From positions 3,159,001-3,223,000 of the forward strand of contig NZ_CP049107.1 of the NCBI RefSeq assembly GCF_011044255.1: a DNA stretch of 64,000 nt. Reading direction: 5' to 3'. The position numbers were made by a program, and so were the translations under genes. Positions 44,769-53,831 of the stretch are shown piece after piece. Numbering within the stretch: position 1 is the first letter of the stretch; the number at the start of each line of letters is the position of its first letter. The stretch comes from Rhizorhabdus phycosphaerae. Its GTDB lineage: Bacteria; Pseudomonadota; Alphaproteobacteria; Sphingomonadales; Sphingomonadaceae. The notes beneath the pieces were generated by a model. The model saw nothing but the letters and a program-made list of their open reading frames with translations. It was not told where the DNA came from and searched no databases.

Positions 44769-45634
44769 GTGCGCGGCAGTCGCTTGACCACGGAGGAGAT
44801 GTCGAGCCGGCCGCAGCCCAATGCCTGCGTCTCGGCATAGAATTGGTCGGCGAGCGCGGCGAAGGGCAGGGCTGCGCCGTTGGAACGCGCTTCCTCGATC
44901 GCGATGCCAAGATCCTTGCGCATCCAGTCGACCGCGAAACCGAAGTCGAAGCTCTCCTCCGACATCGTCTTCCAGCGGTTGACCATATACCAGCTGGCCG
45001 CCGCGCCGCCCGAGATCGCCTCGAACACCCGGTCGAGGTCGAGATCGGCATTCTGCGCGAAACGCAGCGCTTCCGCTGCGCTCTGCATGGCGCCGGCGAT
45101 GCAGATCTGGTTGACCATCTTGGTGGTCTGCCCTGCACCTGGGCCGCCGATATGGACGATCCGCGAGGAATAGGCCTGCATCAGGGGGATGGCGGCCTCG
45201 ACCGCCTTGTCCGAGCCGCCGCACATGATCGCCAGCGTGCCTGCCTCGGCACCCGACTGTCCGCCCGAAACCGGCGCATCGACCACAAGCAGGCCGCGGT
45301 CACGGCCCTCGACCGCCAGTTGGCGGGCGATGCGCGCCGACGCGGTCGTGTGGTCGACGTAAAGCGCGCCCTTCTTCATCGCGCGGAAGCAGCCATCGCT
45401 GCGCAGCGTCACCGTTTCCAGGTCGCCGTCTGCGCCGACGCAGGAGAAGACCGCGTCGGCATCCTCCGCGGCAGCCGCGGGGGTCGGCGCGAGCCGCCCG
45501 CCATGCTTTTCCACCCAGGCCTCGGCCTTGGCACGCGTGCGGTTGTAGACGGTGACATCATGGCCTGCGGCCGCGAGATGTCGTGCGATGGGGGCGCCCA
45601 TAGCGCCCAGCCCGAGAAAGCTCACCTTTGCCAT
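44765..45634 (-). CDS. NAD(P)-dependent beta-hydroxyacid dehydrogenase (HIBADH family)
   Basis: A 289-residue oxidoreductase with the N-terminal Rossmann motif GLGAMGAPIARHLAAAG and NRTRAKAEAW. It has the substrate-binding VSGGQSGAEAGTL and the catalytic lysine in GAGQTTKMVNQ. The family includes 3-hydroxyisobutyrate dehydrogenase and tartronate semialdehyde reductase; the exact substrate cannot be read from sequence. It is followed directly by the amidohydrolase gene with a 4-base overlap and is divergent from the threonine ammonia-lyase gene. Confidence 0.92.
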   Translation of the reverse strand: MAKVSFLGLGAMGAPIARHLAAAGHDVTVYNRTRAKAEAWVEKHGGRLAPTPAAAAEDADAVFSCVGADGDLETVTLRSDGCFRAMKKGALYVDHTTASARIARQLAVEGRDRGLLVVDAPVSGGQSGAEAGTLAIMCGGSDKAVEAAIPLMQAYSSRIVHIGGPGAGQTTKMVNQICIAGAMQSAAEALRFAQNADLDLDRVFEAISGGAAASWYMVNRWKTMSEESFDFGFAVDWMRKDLGIAIEEARSNGAALPFAALADQFYAETQALGCGRLDISSVVKRLPRT

Positions 45635-45693
45635 GGATGCATCGCATAAGGCGGAATCGGAGCCCGCGCTAGGAGTCTGCTGCGCAATCGTCT

Positions 45694-46956
45694 ATGGGCC
45701 GCGACACCATGGCTACCTTGCAGAGCAGCAGCGACGCGCACGGCGTCCCCGTCACTTTCGAAGATGTTCTCGCGGCGCACGCCCGGATCGCGCCCTCGAT
45801 CGTCCGGACGCCGATCATGCACAGCCGCACGCTCAGCCGGATTACCGGCGCCAATGTCTGGCTGAAGTTCGAGAATCTCCAGTTCACCGCCGCTTACAAG
45901 GAGCGTGGCGCGCTCAATAAGCTCAGCCTGCTCGACGAGGAACAGCGCCAGCGCGGCGTGATCGCCGCCTCGGCGGGCAATCACGCGCAGGGTCTGGCCT
46001 ATCACGGTGCGCGCCTCGGCATTCCGGTGACCATCGTCATGCCCAAGCCCACGCCGACGGTGAAGGTCCAGCAGACCGAAGGCCATGGTGCACGCGTCAT
46101 CCTGTCTGGCGAGCGCTTCGACGATGCCTATGAGGCTGCCTGCACGCTGGCGGAGCAGGAAGGCCTGACCTTCGTCCATCCGTTCGACGATGCGGATGTG
46201 ATAGCGGGCCAGGGCACGGTGACGCTCGAGATGATCGAGGACGCGCCCGAGATCGACACGCTGATCGTGCCGATCGGCGGCGGCGGCCTGATCTCGGGCG
46301 CGGCCGTCGTGGCCCGCGCGACGGGCCGCCCGATCCAGGTGGTCGGCGTCCAGGCCGAGCTCTATCCGTCGATGTATGCCCGGATAAAGGGCGTGACCCT
46401 GCCCTGCGAGGGCGACACGCTGGCGGAGGGCATCGCGGTCAAGCAGCCGGGCGCGCTGACGTCGAGAATCGTCAAGGCGCTGGTCGACGACATCGTGCTC
46501 GTCGCCGAACGCGATCTCGAGACGTCGGTATCGATGCTGCTCCAGATCGAGAAGACGGTGGTCGAAGGTGCCGGCGCGGCGGGTCTCGCGGCGCTGCTCG
46601 CGCATCCCGAGCGGTTCAAGGGCCGCAATGTCGGCATCATCCTGTGCGGCGGCAATATCGATACCCGGCTGCTCGCCAATGTGCTGCTGCGCGATCTCGC
46701 CCGCTCGGGCCGGCTGGCGCGTCTGCGGATTCGCCTCCAGGACCGGCCCGGCGCGCTCTTCCATGTCGCCCGCGTGTTCGACGAGCAGCAGGTCAATATC
46801 GTCGAGGTGTACCACCAGCGCGTCTTCACGACGCTGCCGGCCAAGGGACTGATCGCGGATATCGAATGCGAAACCCGCGACGCGCAGCATCTCGACCGGC
46901 TGCTCCAGGCGCTGCGCCACGAAGGTTATGAGGTGACGCCGATCGAGGCGGCCTGA
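45694..46956 (+). CDS. ilvA: Threonine ammonia-lyase
   Basis: A 420-residue PLP enzyme of the fold-type II family that converts threonine to 2-oxobutanoate. The PLP lysine is K69 in FTAAYKERGALNKL. The glycine loop IASAGNHAQGLAYHG (approximate) and the GGGGLISG phosphate loop are present. A single C-terminal ACT-like domain (about residues 340-420, RLRIRLQDRPGALFHVARVF) indicates regulation by an amino acid. Its length suits either biosynthetic IlvA or catabolic TdcB with ACT. An alternative start is the ATG at 45709; neither has a strong ribosome-binding site. Confidence 0.93.
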   Translation: MGRDTMATLQSSSDAHGVPVTFEDVLAAHARIAPSIVRTPIMHSRTLSRITGANVWLKFENLQFTAAYKERGALNKLSLLDEEQRQRGVIAASAGNHAQGLAYHGARLGIPVTIVMPKPTPTVKVQQTEGHGARVILSGERFDDAYEAACTLAEQEGLTFVHPFDDADVIAGQGTVTLEMIEDAPEIDTLIVPIGGGGLISGAAVVARATGRPIQVVGVQAELYPSMYARIKGVTLPCEGDTLAEGIAVKQPGALTSRIVKALVDDIVLVAERDLETSVSMLLQIEKTVVEGAGAAGLAALLAHPERFKGRNVGIILCGGNIDTRLLANVLLRDLARSGRLARLRIRLQDRPGALFHVARVFDEQQVNIVEVYHQRVFTTLPAKGLIADIECETRDAQHLDRLLQALRHEGYEVTPIEAA

Positions 46957-47092
46957 GCGTTTCGCCTTTCGGCGGAGGCGATGGTCAACATAGCCGAAAG
47001 AATCGAGGTTAATGCTCTTTTCATGACGTTCGTGCGTAGGCATAGTCCGATTCGACCAAGGCGCACGCACTGACAGGGGGCATGCTTTCGAA

Positions 47093-47887
47093 ATGACGGC
47101 ACAGTTTCGCTTCCCCCGTTTCTTCGTGACCACGCCGGGTCCCTGTCCCTATCTGCCGGGCCGGACCGAGCGGAAGGTGTTCACCGAATTGTCGGGCCCG
47201 AACGCGGCCGATCTCAACGATGCGCTGGGCCGGATCGGCTTTCGCCGCAGCCAGGGTGTCGCCTATCGGCCGAGCTGCGTCGATTGCCAGGCCTGCGTTT
47301 CGGTTCGCGTCGTCGCGGCGGAGTTCAAGCCCAACGCCAGCCAGCGCAAGCTGATGCGCCGCCACGCCGATCTCGAGGTCAGCGTGTGCAAGCCCTGGAC
47401 GACCGAGGAGCAGTTCGCGCTGCTGCGCCGCTATCTCAAGGTTCGCCACCCGGGCGGTGGCATGGCGCAGATGGACGAGCTGGATTTCGCCGATATGGTC
47501 GAGCAGACCCCGGTGAAGACCAATGTCGTCGAATATCGCGAGCCGTCGGTCGACGGGCGACCCGGTCGCCTCGTCGGTGCCTGCCTCACGGACATCCAGG
47601 CCGACGGGCTGTCGATGGTCTACAGCTTCTTCGAAACCGAAGATGAGCAGCGGCCGGGTCTCGGTACCTTCATCATTCTCGAGCATATTCGCCGCGCGGT
47701 TGAGACCGGGCTGCCCTATGTCTATCTGGGCTACTGGGTCGAGGGATCGCCGCGTATGCAGTACAAGACCCGCTTCCAGCCGCTCGAACGGCTCTCGGCC
47801 GGCGGGTGGCACCGGTTCGATGCGCCGCCAGCCGTCGAGCAGCCGACCGCCTTTCCCGCGCCGTCCAAGCTCAGCCAGCTGATCTGA
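47093..47887 (+). CDS. bpt: Aspartate/glutamate leucyl- or arginyl-transferase (Bpt/Ate type)
   Basis: A 264-residue enzyme that adds an amino acid from aminoacyl-tRNA to protein N-termini beginning with Asp or Glu, marking them for N-end-rule degradation by ClpAP. The family signature is present: [18 protein letters not shown], then [23 protein letters not shown] with the conserved cysteines, and [20 protein letters not shown]. Bpt (leucyl) is usual in Alphaproteobacteria. A short inverted repeat follows and may terminate transcription. Confidence 0.93.
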   Translation: MTAQFRFPRFFVTTPGPCPYLPGRTERKVFTELSGPNAADLNDALGRIGFRRSQGVAYRPSCVDCQACVSVRVVAAEFKPNASQRKLMRRHADLEVSVCKPWTTEEQFALLRRYLKVRHPGGGMAQMDELDFADMVEQTPVKTNVVEYREPSVDGRPGRLVGACLTDIQADGLSMVYSFFETEDEQRPGLGTFIILEHIRRAVETGLPYVYLGYWVEGSPRMQYKTRFQPLERLSAGGWHRFDAPPAVEQPTAFPAPSKLSQLI

Positions 47888-47891
47888 CCGC

Positions 47892-47913
47892 GACGGGGCG
47901 GTGATGCCCCGTC
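47892..47913. terminator. Possible bidirectional terminator
   Basis: GACGGGGC and GCCCCGTC form an 8-base stem with a 6-base loop between the convergent bpt and dehydrogenase genes. Neither side has a T-run. Confidence 0.4.
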
Positions 47914-47924
47914 CAGCAATCCCG

Positions 47925-49283
47925 TCAGGGTTTGGCCATGCCTACGGCCGTCGCGGTCACGCGCCAGACCTTGCCGCCGACATCGTCGGTGACCAGAAGC
48001 CCGCCCCGCTTCCCGACTGCCACGGCGACCGGCCGGCCGCGCGCCTCCTCCGACGGAGAGAGGAATCCGGTCAGCACATCCCGTGGTTTGCCCATCGGCT
48101 TGCCCTGCGCGAAGGGCACGAACACCAGCTTGTAGCCTGACCGCGGACGGCGGTTCCACGAGCCATGTTCGGCGATGAAGGCGCCGCTGGCATAAGCTGG
48201 ACCGAGGATCGCGTCCTTGGCGAAGGTCATGCCGAGTGCTGCCACATGGGGGCCGAGCGCATAATCGGGGCGGATGACATAGGACTGAAGGTCCTGCTCC
48301 GGCTCGGGCACGCGCTTGTCGATATAACCGCCCCAATAATACCAGGGCCAGCCATAGAAGCCGCCAAGCTGCACCTCGGTCAGATAGTCGGGGACGAGGT
48401 CCGAACCGATCATGTCGCGCTCGTTGACCGTCGTCCACAGGTCGCCCGTGCCGGGTTCGAAGGCGAGACCGTTGGGATTGCGCAGGCCGTAGGCGAAGAT
48501 GCGATCCTTGCCCGAGGGCAGCTCGATCTGGAGGATGGCGGCGCGCTTCTGCTCGAGATCCATGCCGCGTTCGCCGATGTTCGAGGCGGAGCCGACCGCA
48601 ACGTAGATCGACTTGTTGTCGGGCGCGAGCAGCAGGTTGCGCGCCCAGTGGTTATAGCCACCGGGAAGCTTCGCGACCGTCACCGGCTTGGCGTCGATCC
48701 TGGTCTGACCGGGCTGGAAGGGCACACGCACCAGCGCGTCGGTATTGCCGATATAGAGCTGGCCATCCGCCCAGGCCATGCCGCTGGGCGAGTTCAGGCC
48801 GGAGATCAGCACTGTCTTCAGTTCGGCCTTGCCATCGCCATCGGCATCGCGGAGCAGGATGATGCGGTTGGGCGAGGGCAACCCGGCGCCGGCGCGCGCC
48901 ATCATCTTGTTCATGACGAAGCCGGTGACGCCGCCCCCGCCATTATCATCGTCGCGCGGCGGAGAATTGCTTTCGCTAATCAGCACGTCGCCATTGGGCA
49001 GGACGTAGATCCAGCGTGGATGGTCGAGACCTTCCGCGAAGGGGGCAACCGAAAGCCCGGCGGCGGCCGTCGGCTTCTCGCCCGCCTTCCAGCCCACGGC
49101 CTTGGCGACCGCGATCGTGGGGATCAGCTGTTCCTTGGGGTCGACCAGCTTGGGCCGGGTACCCACTACGGCTGCGAAGTCGACCGTCGCGCTCTCGTCG
49201 GTCGCCATCACATAGACGCCCACCCCGGCGGCGATAAGCGCGACGAGCGGCAGGGATAGCAGGATTTTCTTCTTCGTTGTCAT
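47925..49283 (-). CDS. Membrane-anchored PQQ-type sugar (sorbosone-like) dehydrogenase
   Basis: A 452-residue protein with an N-terminal membrane anchor or uncleaved signal (about residues 6-26) and a six-bladed beta-propeller of the glucose/sorbosone dehydrogenase family. Typical segments are FAEGLDHPRWIYVLPNGDVL, DGKAELKTVLISGLNSPSGMAW, FAYGLRNPNGLAFEPGTGDLW, ERDMIGSDLVPDY and GAFIAEHGSWNR. It probably oxidises an aldose in the periplasm using PQQ. No PQQ synthesis genes are seen, so the cofactor may be imported. GGAGAGGCC precedes the ATG. Confidence 0.9.
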   Translation of the reverse strand: MTTKKKILLSLPLVALIAAGVGVYVMATDESATVDFAAVVGTRPKLVDPKEQLIPTIAVAKAVGWKAGEKPTAAAGLSVAPFAEGLDHPRWIYVLPNGDVLISESNSPPRDDDNGGGGVTGFVMNKMMARAGAGLPSPNRIILLRDADGDGKAELKTVLISGLNSPSGMAWADGQLYIGNTDALVRVPFQPGQTRIDAKPVTVAKLPGGYNHWARNLLLAPDNKSIYVAVGSASNIGERGMDLEQKRAAILQIELPSGKDRIFAYGLRNPNGLAFEPGTGDLWTTVNERDMIGSDLVPDYLTEVQLGGFYGWPWYYWGGYIDKRVPEPEQDLQSYVIRPDYALGPHVAALGMTFAKDAILGPAYASGAFIAEHGSWNRRPRSGYKLVFVPFAQGKPMGKPRDVLTGFLSPSEEARGRPVAVAVGKRGGLLVTDDVGGKVWRVTATAVGMAKP

Positions 49284-49350
49284 CTGGCCTCTCCGGCGAT
49301 CGTTCCGTGTCCTCAACGCATATCAGGGAAAAAGGTCGCCTCTCCGCGCC

Positions 49351-50247
49351 TCAGTCCTGATCGGCCGTCTCGGGAAGCGGCGGATGGAGCAGGAGCTTCT
49401 TCACCCGCCGTTCGTCGGCATCGGCGATTTCGAGTCGCCAGCCGCTGGGATGCTCCAATATCTCGCCGGGCAGGGGCACATGGCCGGCCAGCGACGAGGC
49501 GAGGCCGCCCAGAGTTTCGACATCGTCGTCGATGTCGGCGAGGCGGGGATCGATCAGCCGCGCGACATCCTCGAGCTCGGCGCGCGCATCGGCCGACCAG
49601 ATCGCATCGCCGAGCGGGATCAGGAGGTCTTCTTCCTTCTCGTCATGCTCGTCTTCGATGTCGCCGACGATTTCCTCGACCAGATCCTCGATCGTCACGA
49701 GCCCGTCGGTTCCGCTATATTCGTTCAGCACGATCGCCAGATGCGTCCGCGTCTCGCGCATCTCTGCCAGCAGGTCGATGATGCGCATCGAGGAAGGCAC
49801 ATAGCGGGGCTGCCGGATGAGTCCGGCGATCGAGTCCGGACGCGGCGCGCCGGTGGCGACGATGCGGAAGACGTCCTTCACATGGACCATGCCGATCACA
49901 TGGTCGAGGTCGTCGGCGAAGACCGGAAGCCGGCTGTGCTCGGCCTCGGCGAAGCGCGCCACGAGGTCGTCGAAGCCGATCGTCTCGGGCACGGCAATGA
50001 TGTCGCCGCGGGGCACGCCGATGTCGCCCACGGTGCGTTCGCCGAAATGGAGGATGTTGCGGAGCATTTCGCGCTCCGCATGGGAGAGGTCGTCGTCATC
50101 CTCGCTGCCGTCGCCGGCATGCTCCTCGATAACTTCCTCGATCTGGTCGCGCAGGCTCGGCTCCTGCTCTGGCGCAAAGAGCGCGCGGAGCCCGCGCCAC
50201 CATCGTCCGCCGCTGTCTGCGGCGCTGCTACTACTGTCGTCTGGCAT
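49351..50247 (-). CDS. corC: CorC/HlyC-family protein with paired CBS domains
   Basis: A 298-residue cytoplasmic protein. A charged N-terminal helix region (EEVIEEHAGDGSEDDDDLSHAE) is followed by two CBS domains (about residues 80-200: GVPRGDIIAVPE, HSRLPVFADDLDHVIGMVHVKD, VPSSMRIIDLLAEMRETRTHLAIVLNEY) and a CorC/HlyC C-terminal domain. It belongs to the conserved alphaproteobacterial block with ybeY, phoH and miaB, where it usually follows ybeY directly. Here a GMC oxidoreductase gene on the opposite strand separates them. AAAGAAAGACG precedes the ATG; the longer frame to 50427 is not convincing. Confidence 0.93.
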   Translation of the reverse strand: MPDDSSSSAADSGGRWWRGLRALFAPEQEPSLRDQIEEVIEEHAGDGSEDDDDLSHAEREMLRNILHFGERTVGDIGVPRGDIIAVPETIGFDDLVARFAEAEHSRLPVFADDLDHVIGMVHVKDVFRIVATGAPRPDSIAGLIRQPRYVPSSMRIIDLLAEMRETRTHLAIVLNEYSGTDGLVTIEDLVEEIVGDIEDEHDEKEEDLLIPLGDAIWSADARAELEDVARLIDPRLADIDDDVETLGGLASSLAGHVPLPGEILEHPSGWRLEIADADERRVKKLLLHPPLPETADQD

Positions 50248-50465
50248 CGTCTTTCTTTGTGCCGTCCCGCATATATGTTTCGCTGACTGAAATAGGCGGG
50301 GCGGTGCAATCTCCGCAAGCTCCCTTACTCCTGCGAAATGATTATCTCGTAATTTCATGGGAATAGTCAGAATTAAAGGCGTCGCTGGTGCGTATTTCCA
50401 GCATGACCATCGCCTCCTCCCGCCCATCCTTCCGGCAGTGTCGGGTCCGCAGGAGGGGCTGACCG

Positions 50466-52109
50466 ATGCGATTCGATCTCGCCGAGGGCGGTCCGGACGG
50501 CATTGCCGCCGATGTCGCGATCATCGGTGCCGGCGCGGCGGGGCTTTCGCTTGCGCGGCGTCTGCTCGCAGCCGGTGCATCGGTTGCGATCCTGGAAAGC
50601 GGTGGCTTCGATCATGAAGCGTCCACTGCGGACCTGAATGCGGGCCGCTCGGTCGGCCTGGATTATTATGCGTTGAGGGATGCGCGCCTGCGCTTCTTCG
50701 GCGGGACCACCGCGATCTGGGGTGGCCGCTGCGCGACGCTCGATCCGATCGATTTCGAGCGGCGGCCGTGGGTCGCCCATTCGGGCTGGCCCATCACGCA
50801 CGAGGACCTGGCACCTTATTATGCGCAGGCCCGCCGCACCTTCGGCTTGCCCGGGGAGCCGCCATCGGCCCAAGCCTTGCTGGGTAAGAGGCTGCCCGCC
50901 TTCGATCCTGAAGAATTGGCGACGCCGCTCTGGTGTTTCGACGAGCGGTTCGATCGCTTCAGCCGCAAGAACAGCGCCGATCTTCTCGATCATCCCCGCT
51001 GCACGGTGGTCACCCATGCCACGGTGCGGGAGATCGTCGCGGCGTCGTCCGGGCGCGCAGTCGAGCGGCTCAGCCTGCGCAGCCTCTCGGGCAACCGCAT
51101 GACGGTGAGCGCGCGGCAGTTCGTGCTGGCCGCCGGCGGTATCGAGAATCCCAGATTGCTGCTGGCATCCCGGTCGGTCATGCCCCGGGGCCTCGGCAAC
51201 GACCATGATCTGGTCGGACGCTATTTCATGGAGCATCCGCACGCGCGCGGCGGGCGGATCGTCGGCGGCGCCAGTTGGAAGCTTCTCGACCTGTTTGGTC
51301 GCAAGCGATCCGGCAGGCTGTCCTTCGCGCCGCTCCTGGCCCCCGGCGTGGCCTTGCAGCGGCGCGCGGGACTGCTCAACACATCGCTGACAATCGCCTG
51401 TCGGCGTCGGGCCGATGGCCGGCAGGCCCTGTTGATGGCAGCGTATGAGAGGATGAAGCATGGGACGGCCCCGACGGCGCGTGGCCGCGGCCTGTGGAAG
51501 ACGCTCAAGAGGGCCGTCAACGCCGCGCAACAGGTCGTCGATCCGGCGCGTCCCTGGCTACAGGAAAGGCTGGGTCTCGGGGAAATATCGCTGGTGGTGC
51601 GTGCCGAGCAGGCGCCCAATCCGGACAGCCGCATACGCCTCGGGGCAGAGCTGGATGCTTTGGGCATGCCCCGGCCAGTGCTCGACTGGCGAACCAGTCC
51701 GATCGATGTCGACAGCGTCGGGGGCCTTGTATCCGCGCTCGACCGCGAGCTTCGTCGGCTCGCCATGGGGCGTGTCGAAGCAGCCCCCTGGCTCGGCGAT
51801 CCGTCGCGGCGCTGGCAGACCGATCCGTTGATCAGCACCCATGCTATCGGCGGTTATCATCATATGGGGACGACGCGCATGTCCGACAGCCCGCGCGATG
51901 GCGTCACCGACGCCACCGGGCGGGTGCATGGCCTGGACAATCTCTACGTCGCGGGCAGCTCGCTTTTCCCGACCTCGGGCTGGGCCAATCCGACGCTGAC
52001 GATCGTGGCGCTGGCGCTGCGCACGGCAGACCATATCGCAGCTCGGCTGCGCAGAACCGAGGGGGCGACGATCATTCCCGCCGAAGGGCGCTACGCGCGT
52101 CGTCAGTAA
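50466..52109 (+). CDS. GMC-family FAD oxidoreductase
   Basis: A 547-residue flavoprotein. The FAD Rossmann motif is DVAIIGAGAAGLSLARRLL (about residues 16-34). A GMC-type substrate region with FGGTTAIWGGRCATLDP follows. The C-terminal signature GGYHHMGTTRM and YVAGSSLFPTSGWANPTLT carries the expected catalytic His and Asn. The substrate is unknown; relatives act on alcohols and sugars. No signal peptide is visible. AGGAGGGGCTG precedes the ATG. It stands alone, inserted between ybeY and corC on the opposite strand, and is the one gene that interrupts an otherwise conserved gene block. Confidence 0.9.
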   Translation: MRFDLAEGGPDGIAADVAIIGAGAAGLSLARRLLAAGASVAILESGGFDHEASTADLNAGRSVGLDYYALRDARLRFFGGTTAIWGGRCATLDPIDFERRPWVAHSGWPITHEDLAPYYAQARRTFGLPGEPPSAQALLGKRLPAFDPEELATPLWCFDERFDRFSRKNSADLLDHPRCTVVTHATVREIVAASSGRAVERLSLRSLSGNRMTVSARQFVLAAGGIENPRLLLASRSVMPRGLGNDHDLVGRYFMEHPHARGGRIVGGASWKLLDLFGRKRSGRLSFAPLLAPGVALQRRAGLLNTSLTIACRRRADGRQALLMAAYERMKHGTAPTARGRGLWKTLKRAVNAAQQVVDPARPWLQERLGLGEISLVVRAEQAPNPDSRIRLGAELDALGMPRPVLDWRTSPIDVDSVGGLVSALDRELRRLAMGRVEAAPWLGDPSRRWQTDPLISTHAIGGYHHMGTTRMSDSPRDGVTDATGRVHGLDNLYVAGSSLFPTSGWANPTLTIVALALRTADHIAARLRRTEGATIIPAEGRYARRQ

Positions 52110-52159
52110 TCGGCGATGGATCGGGGGCTCAACCTGGCATCGGCCGGGAAGGCGAAATC

Positions 52160-52669
52160 TCAGTCTTCCCTGATTGCATAAGGATCAGCGATGCCAAGCT
52201 TGGCCAGCGCGATCTTCTCGAGATCCTCCATCGCTTCGGCCTCGTCGTCCTCGAGATGGTCGTAGCCAATCAGATGGAGCGTGCCGTGGACGATCAGATG
52301 GGTGGCATGCTCGGCCGGCGCCACGCCTTTCTCGGCAGCCTCGCGTTCGCAGACGCCGCGTGCGAGAATGATGTCGCCGAGCAGCACTTCCCCGTCGTCG
52401 CTGTTGTCGAGCGTCTCGATCAGGTCCGGCTGGACCATCGGGAAGCTCAGCACATTGGTCGGCTTGTCCTTCTGCCGATATTGCCGGTTCAGCGCGTGGA
52501 CCTCGTCATCGTCGGCCAGCCGCACCGAAATTTCGACGGTGAAGGGCGCATTGAGCAGCCCGGCATGGGGCGAGATCGACAGCGCCGCTGTGACGGCCTC
52601 GATCGCCAGGGCTTCCCAGTCGGTGTCTTCGCCCCAGCTTTCTTCCGCCTGCACGGCTACGTCCATCAT
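52160..52669 (-). CDS. ybeY: Endoribonuclease YbeY
   Basis: A 169-residue zinc-dependent RNase involved in 16S rRNA 3'-end maturation and ribosome quality control. The metal-binding motif HLIVHGTLHLIGYDH is intact (about residues 124-138). The N-terminal RLADDDEVHALNRQYRQKDKPTNVLSFP is typical of the family. Its ATG overlaps the phoH stop codon, so the two are translated together. A second ATG three bases later is equally possible as start. Confidence 0.96.
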   Translation of the reverse strand: MMDVAVQAEESWGEDTDWEALAIEAVTAALSISPHAGLLNAPFTVEISVRLADDDEVHALNRQYRQKDKPTNVLSFPMVQPDLIETLDNSDDGEVLLGDIILARGVCEREAAEKGVAPAEHATHLIVHGTLHLIGYDHLEDDEAEAMEDLEKIALAKLGIADPYAIRED

Positions 52670-53664
52670 GCGGCGTCGGGCCCTTCATAGGCTTCGACGA
52701 TCCGGCCGACGATCGGGTGGCGGACGACATCGGCGGCTCCGAAGCGGATGGTCGCGATGCCGTCGATGCCTTCGAGCCGGCCGACCGCATCGGCCAGACC
52801 CGACTTACCGATATCGGGAAGGTCGATCTGCCGAGGGTCACCGCACACGACCATCCGGCTGTTCTGGCCGAAGCGGGTCAGGAACATCTTCATCTGCGCC
52901 GGCGTCGTGTTCTGCGCCTCGTCGAGGATGACGAAGGCGTCGGATAGCGTGCGTCCGCGCATGAAGGCGATCGGGGCGATCTCTATCTCGCCCGAGGCGA
53001 TGCGCCGCTCGACCTGTTCGGTTGGGAGCATGTCGTAGAGCGCGTCGTAAAGCGGGCGGAGATAGGGATCGACCTTCTCCTTCATGTCGCCCGGCAGGAA
53101 GCCCAGCCGCTCGCCCGCCTCGACGGCGGGGCGCGACAGGATCAGGCGGTCGACCGTACCCTGGATCAGCTGCTGGACGGCCTGCGCGACCGCCAGATAG
53201 GTCTTGCCGGTGCCTGCCGGCCCGAGCGCGAAGATGATGTCGGAGCGGTTGAGCGCTTCCATATACCGGATCTGCGTCGCGGAGCGCGGAACGATCGTCT
53301 TCTTGCGCGTGCGGATCATCACCTTGGGAGGATCGGACACGTCGTTGCGGATGATGCCGTCCAATGTGGGCTCGGCCGACATGGCGATCACGGCCTCGAC
53401 AGCGCCGCTGTCAATATCCTGACCCTTCACGATTCGGTTGTAGAGCCCAGTGAGCACCTCGCGCGCCCGGCCTGCAGCTTCCGCCTCGCCCTCTATCTGC
53501 AGCTTGTTGCCCCTCGCCGCGATATAGACTCCCAGACGATTTTCGATCGCCACCAGATTCTGGTCGAACTCGCCGAACAATCGGCCAAGCAACTGGGGTT
53601 TATCGAAGATGATCTCGAGCCGGGCGCGATCTCCGGCCTGCGCTGGGACTGGCTTGCGCGACAT
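52666..53664 (-). CDS. phoH: PhoH-like ATPase
   Basis: A 332-residue protein. An N-terminal KH-like segment (about residues 15-75, DKPQLLGRLFGEFDQNLVAIENRL) precedes the PhoH P-loop domain. Walker A is LGPAGTGKTYLAVAQAV and Walker B FVILDEAQNTTPAQ. PhoH-like proteins associated with YbeY are thought to act in RNA metabolism as a helicase or ATPase; their adjacency here supports this. It precedes ybeY with overlapping stop and start, and follows miaB after a gap of 167 bases that holds no other recognised feature. Confidence 0.95.
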   Translation of the reverse strand: MSRKPVPAQAGDRARLEIIFDKPQLLGRLFGEFDQNLVAIENRLGVYIAARGNKLQIEGEAEAAGRAREVLTGLYNRIVKGQDIDSGAVEAVIAMSAEPTLDGIIRNDVSDPPKVMIRTRKKTIVPRSATQIRYMEALNRSDIIFALGPAGTGKTYLAVAQAVQQLIQGTVDRLILSRPAVEAGERLGFLPGDMKEKVDPYLRPLYDALYDMLPTEQVERRIASGEIEIAPIAFMRGRTLSDAFVILDEAQNTTPAQMKMFLTRFGQNSRMVVCGDPRQIDLPDIGKSGLADAVGRLEGIDGIATIRFGAADVVRHPIVGRIVEAYEGPDAA

Positions 53665-53831
53665 AAGAGGCGGTGCGTTCCTTTCCTCTGACCACTCGGA
53701 CGGCGATCGTCCGGTGACAACGATCCTACGCGCATTTGGACCCGTGCGAAGGGGGAAAGCGGAGGAACAGCCGACTTATCCACTGCGGATGTGGCTTTTA
53801 TGTTGCGGTCGTCAGCGGAGACGTCGCTAGC

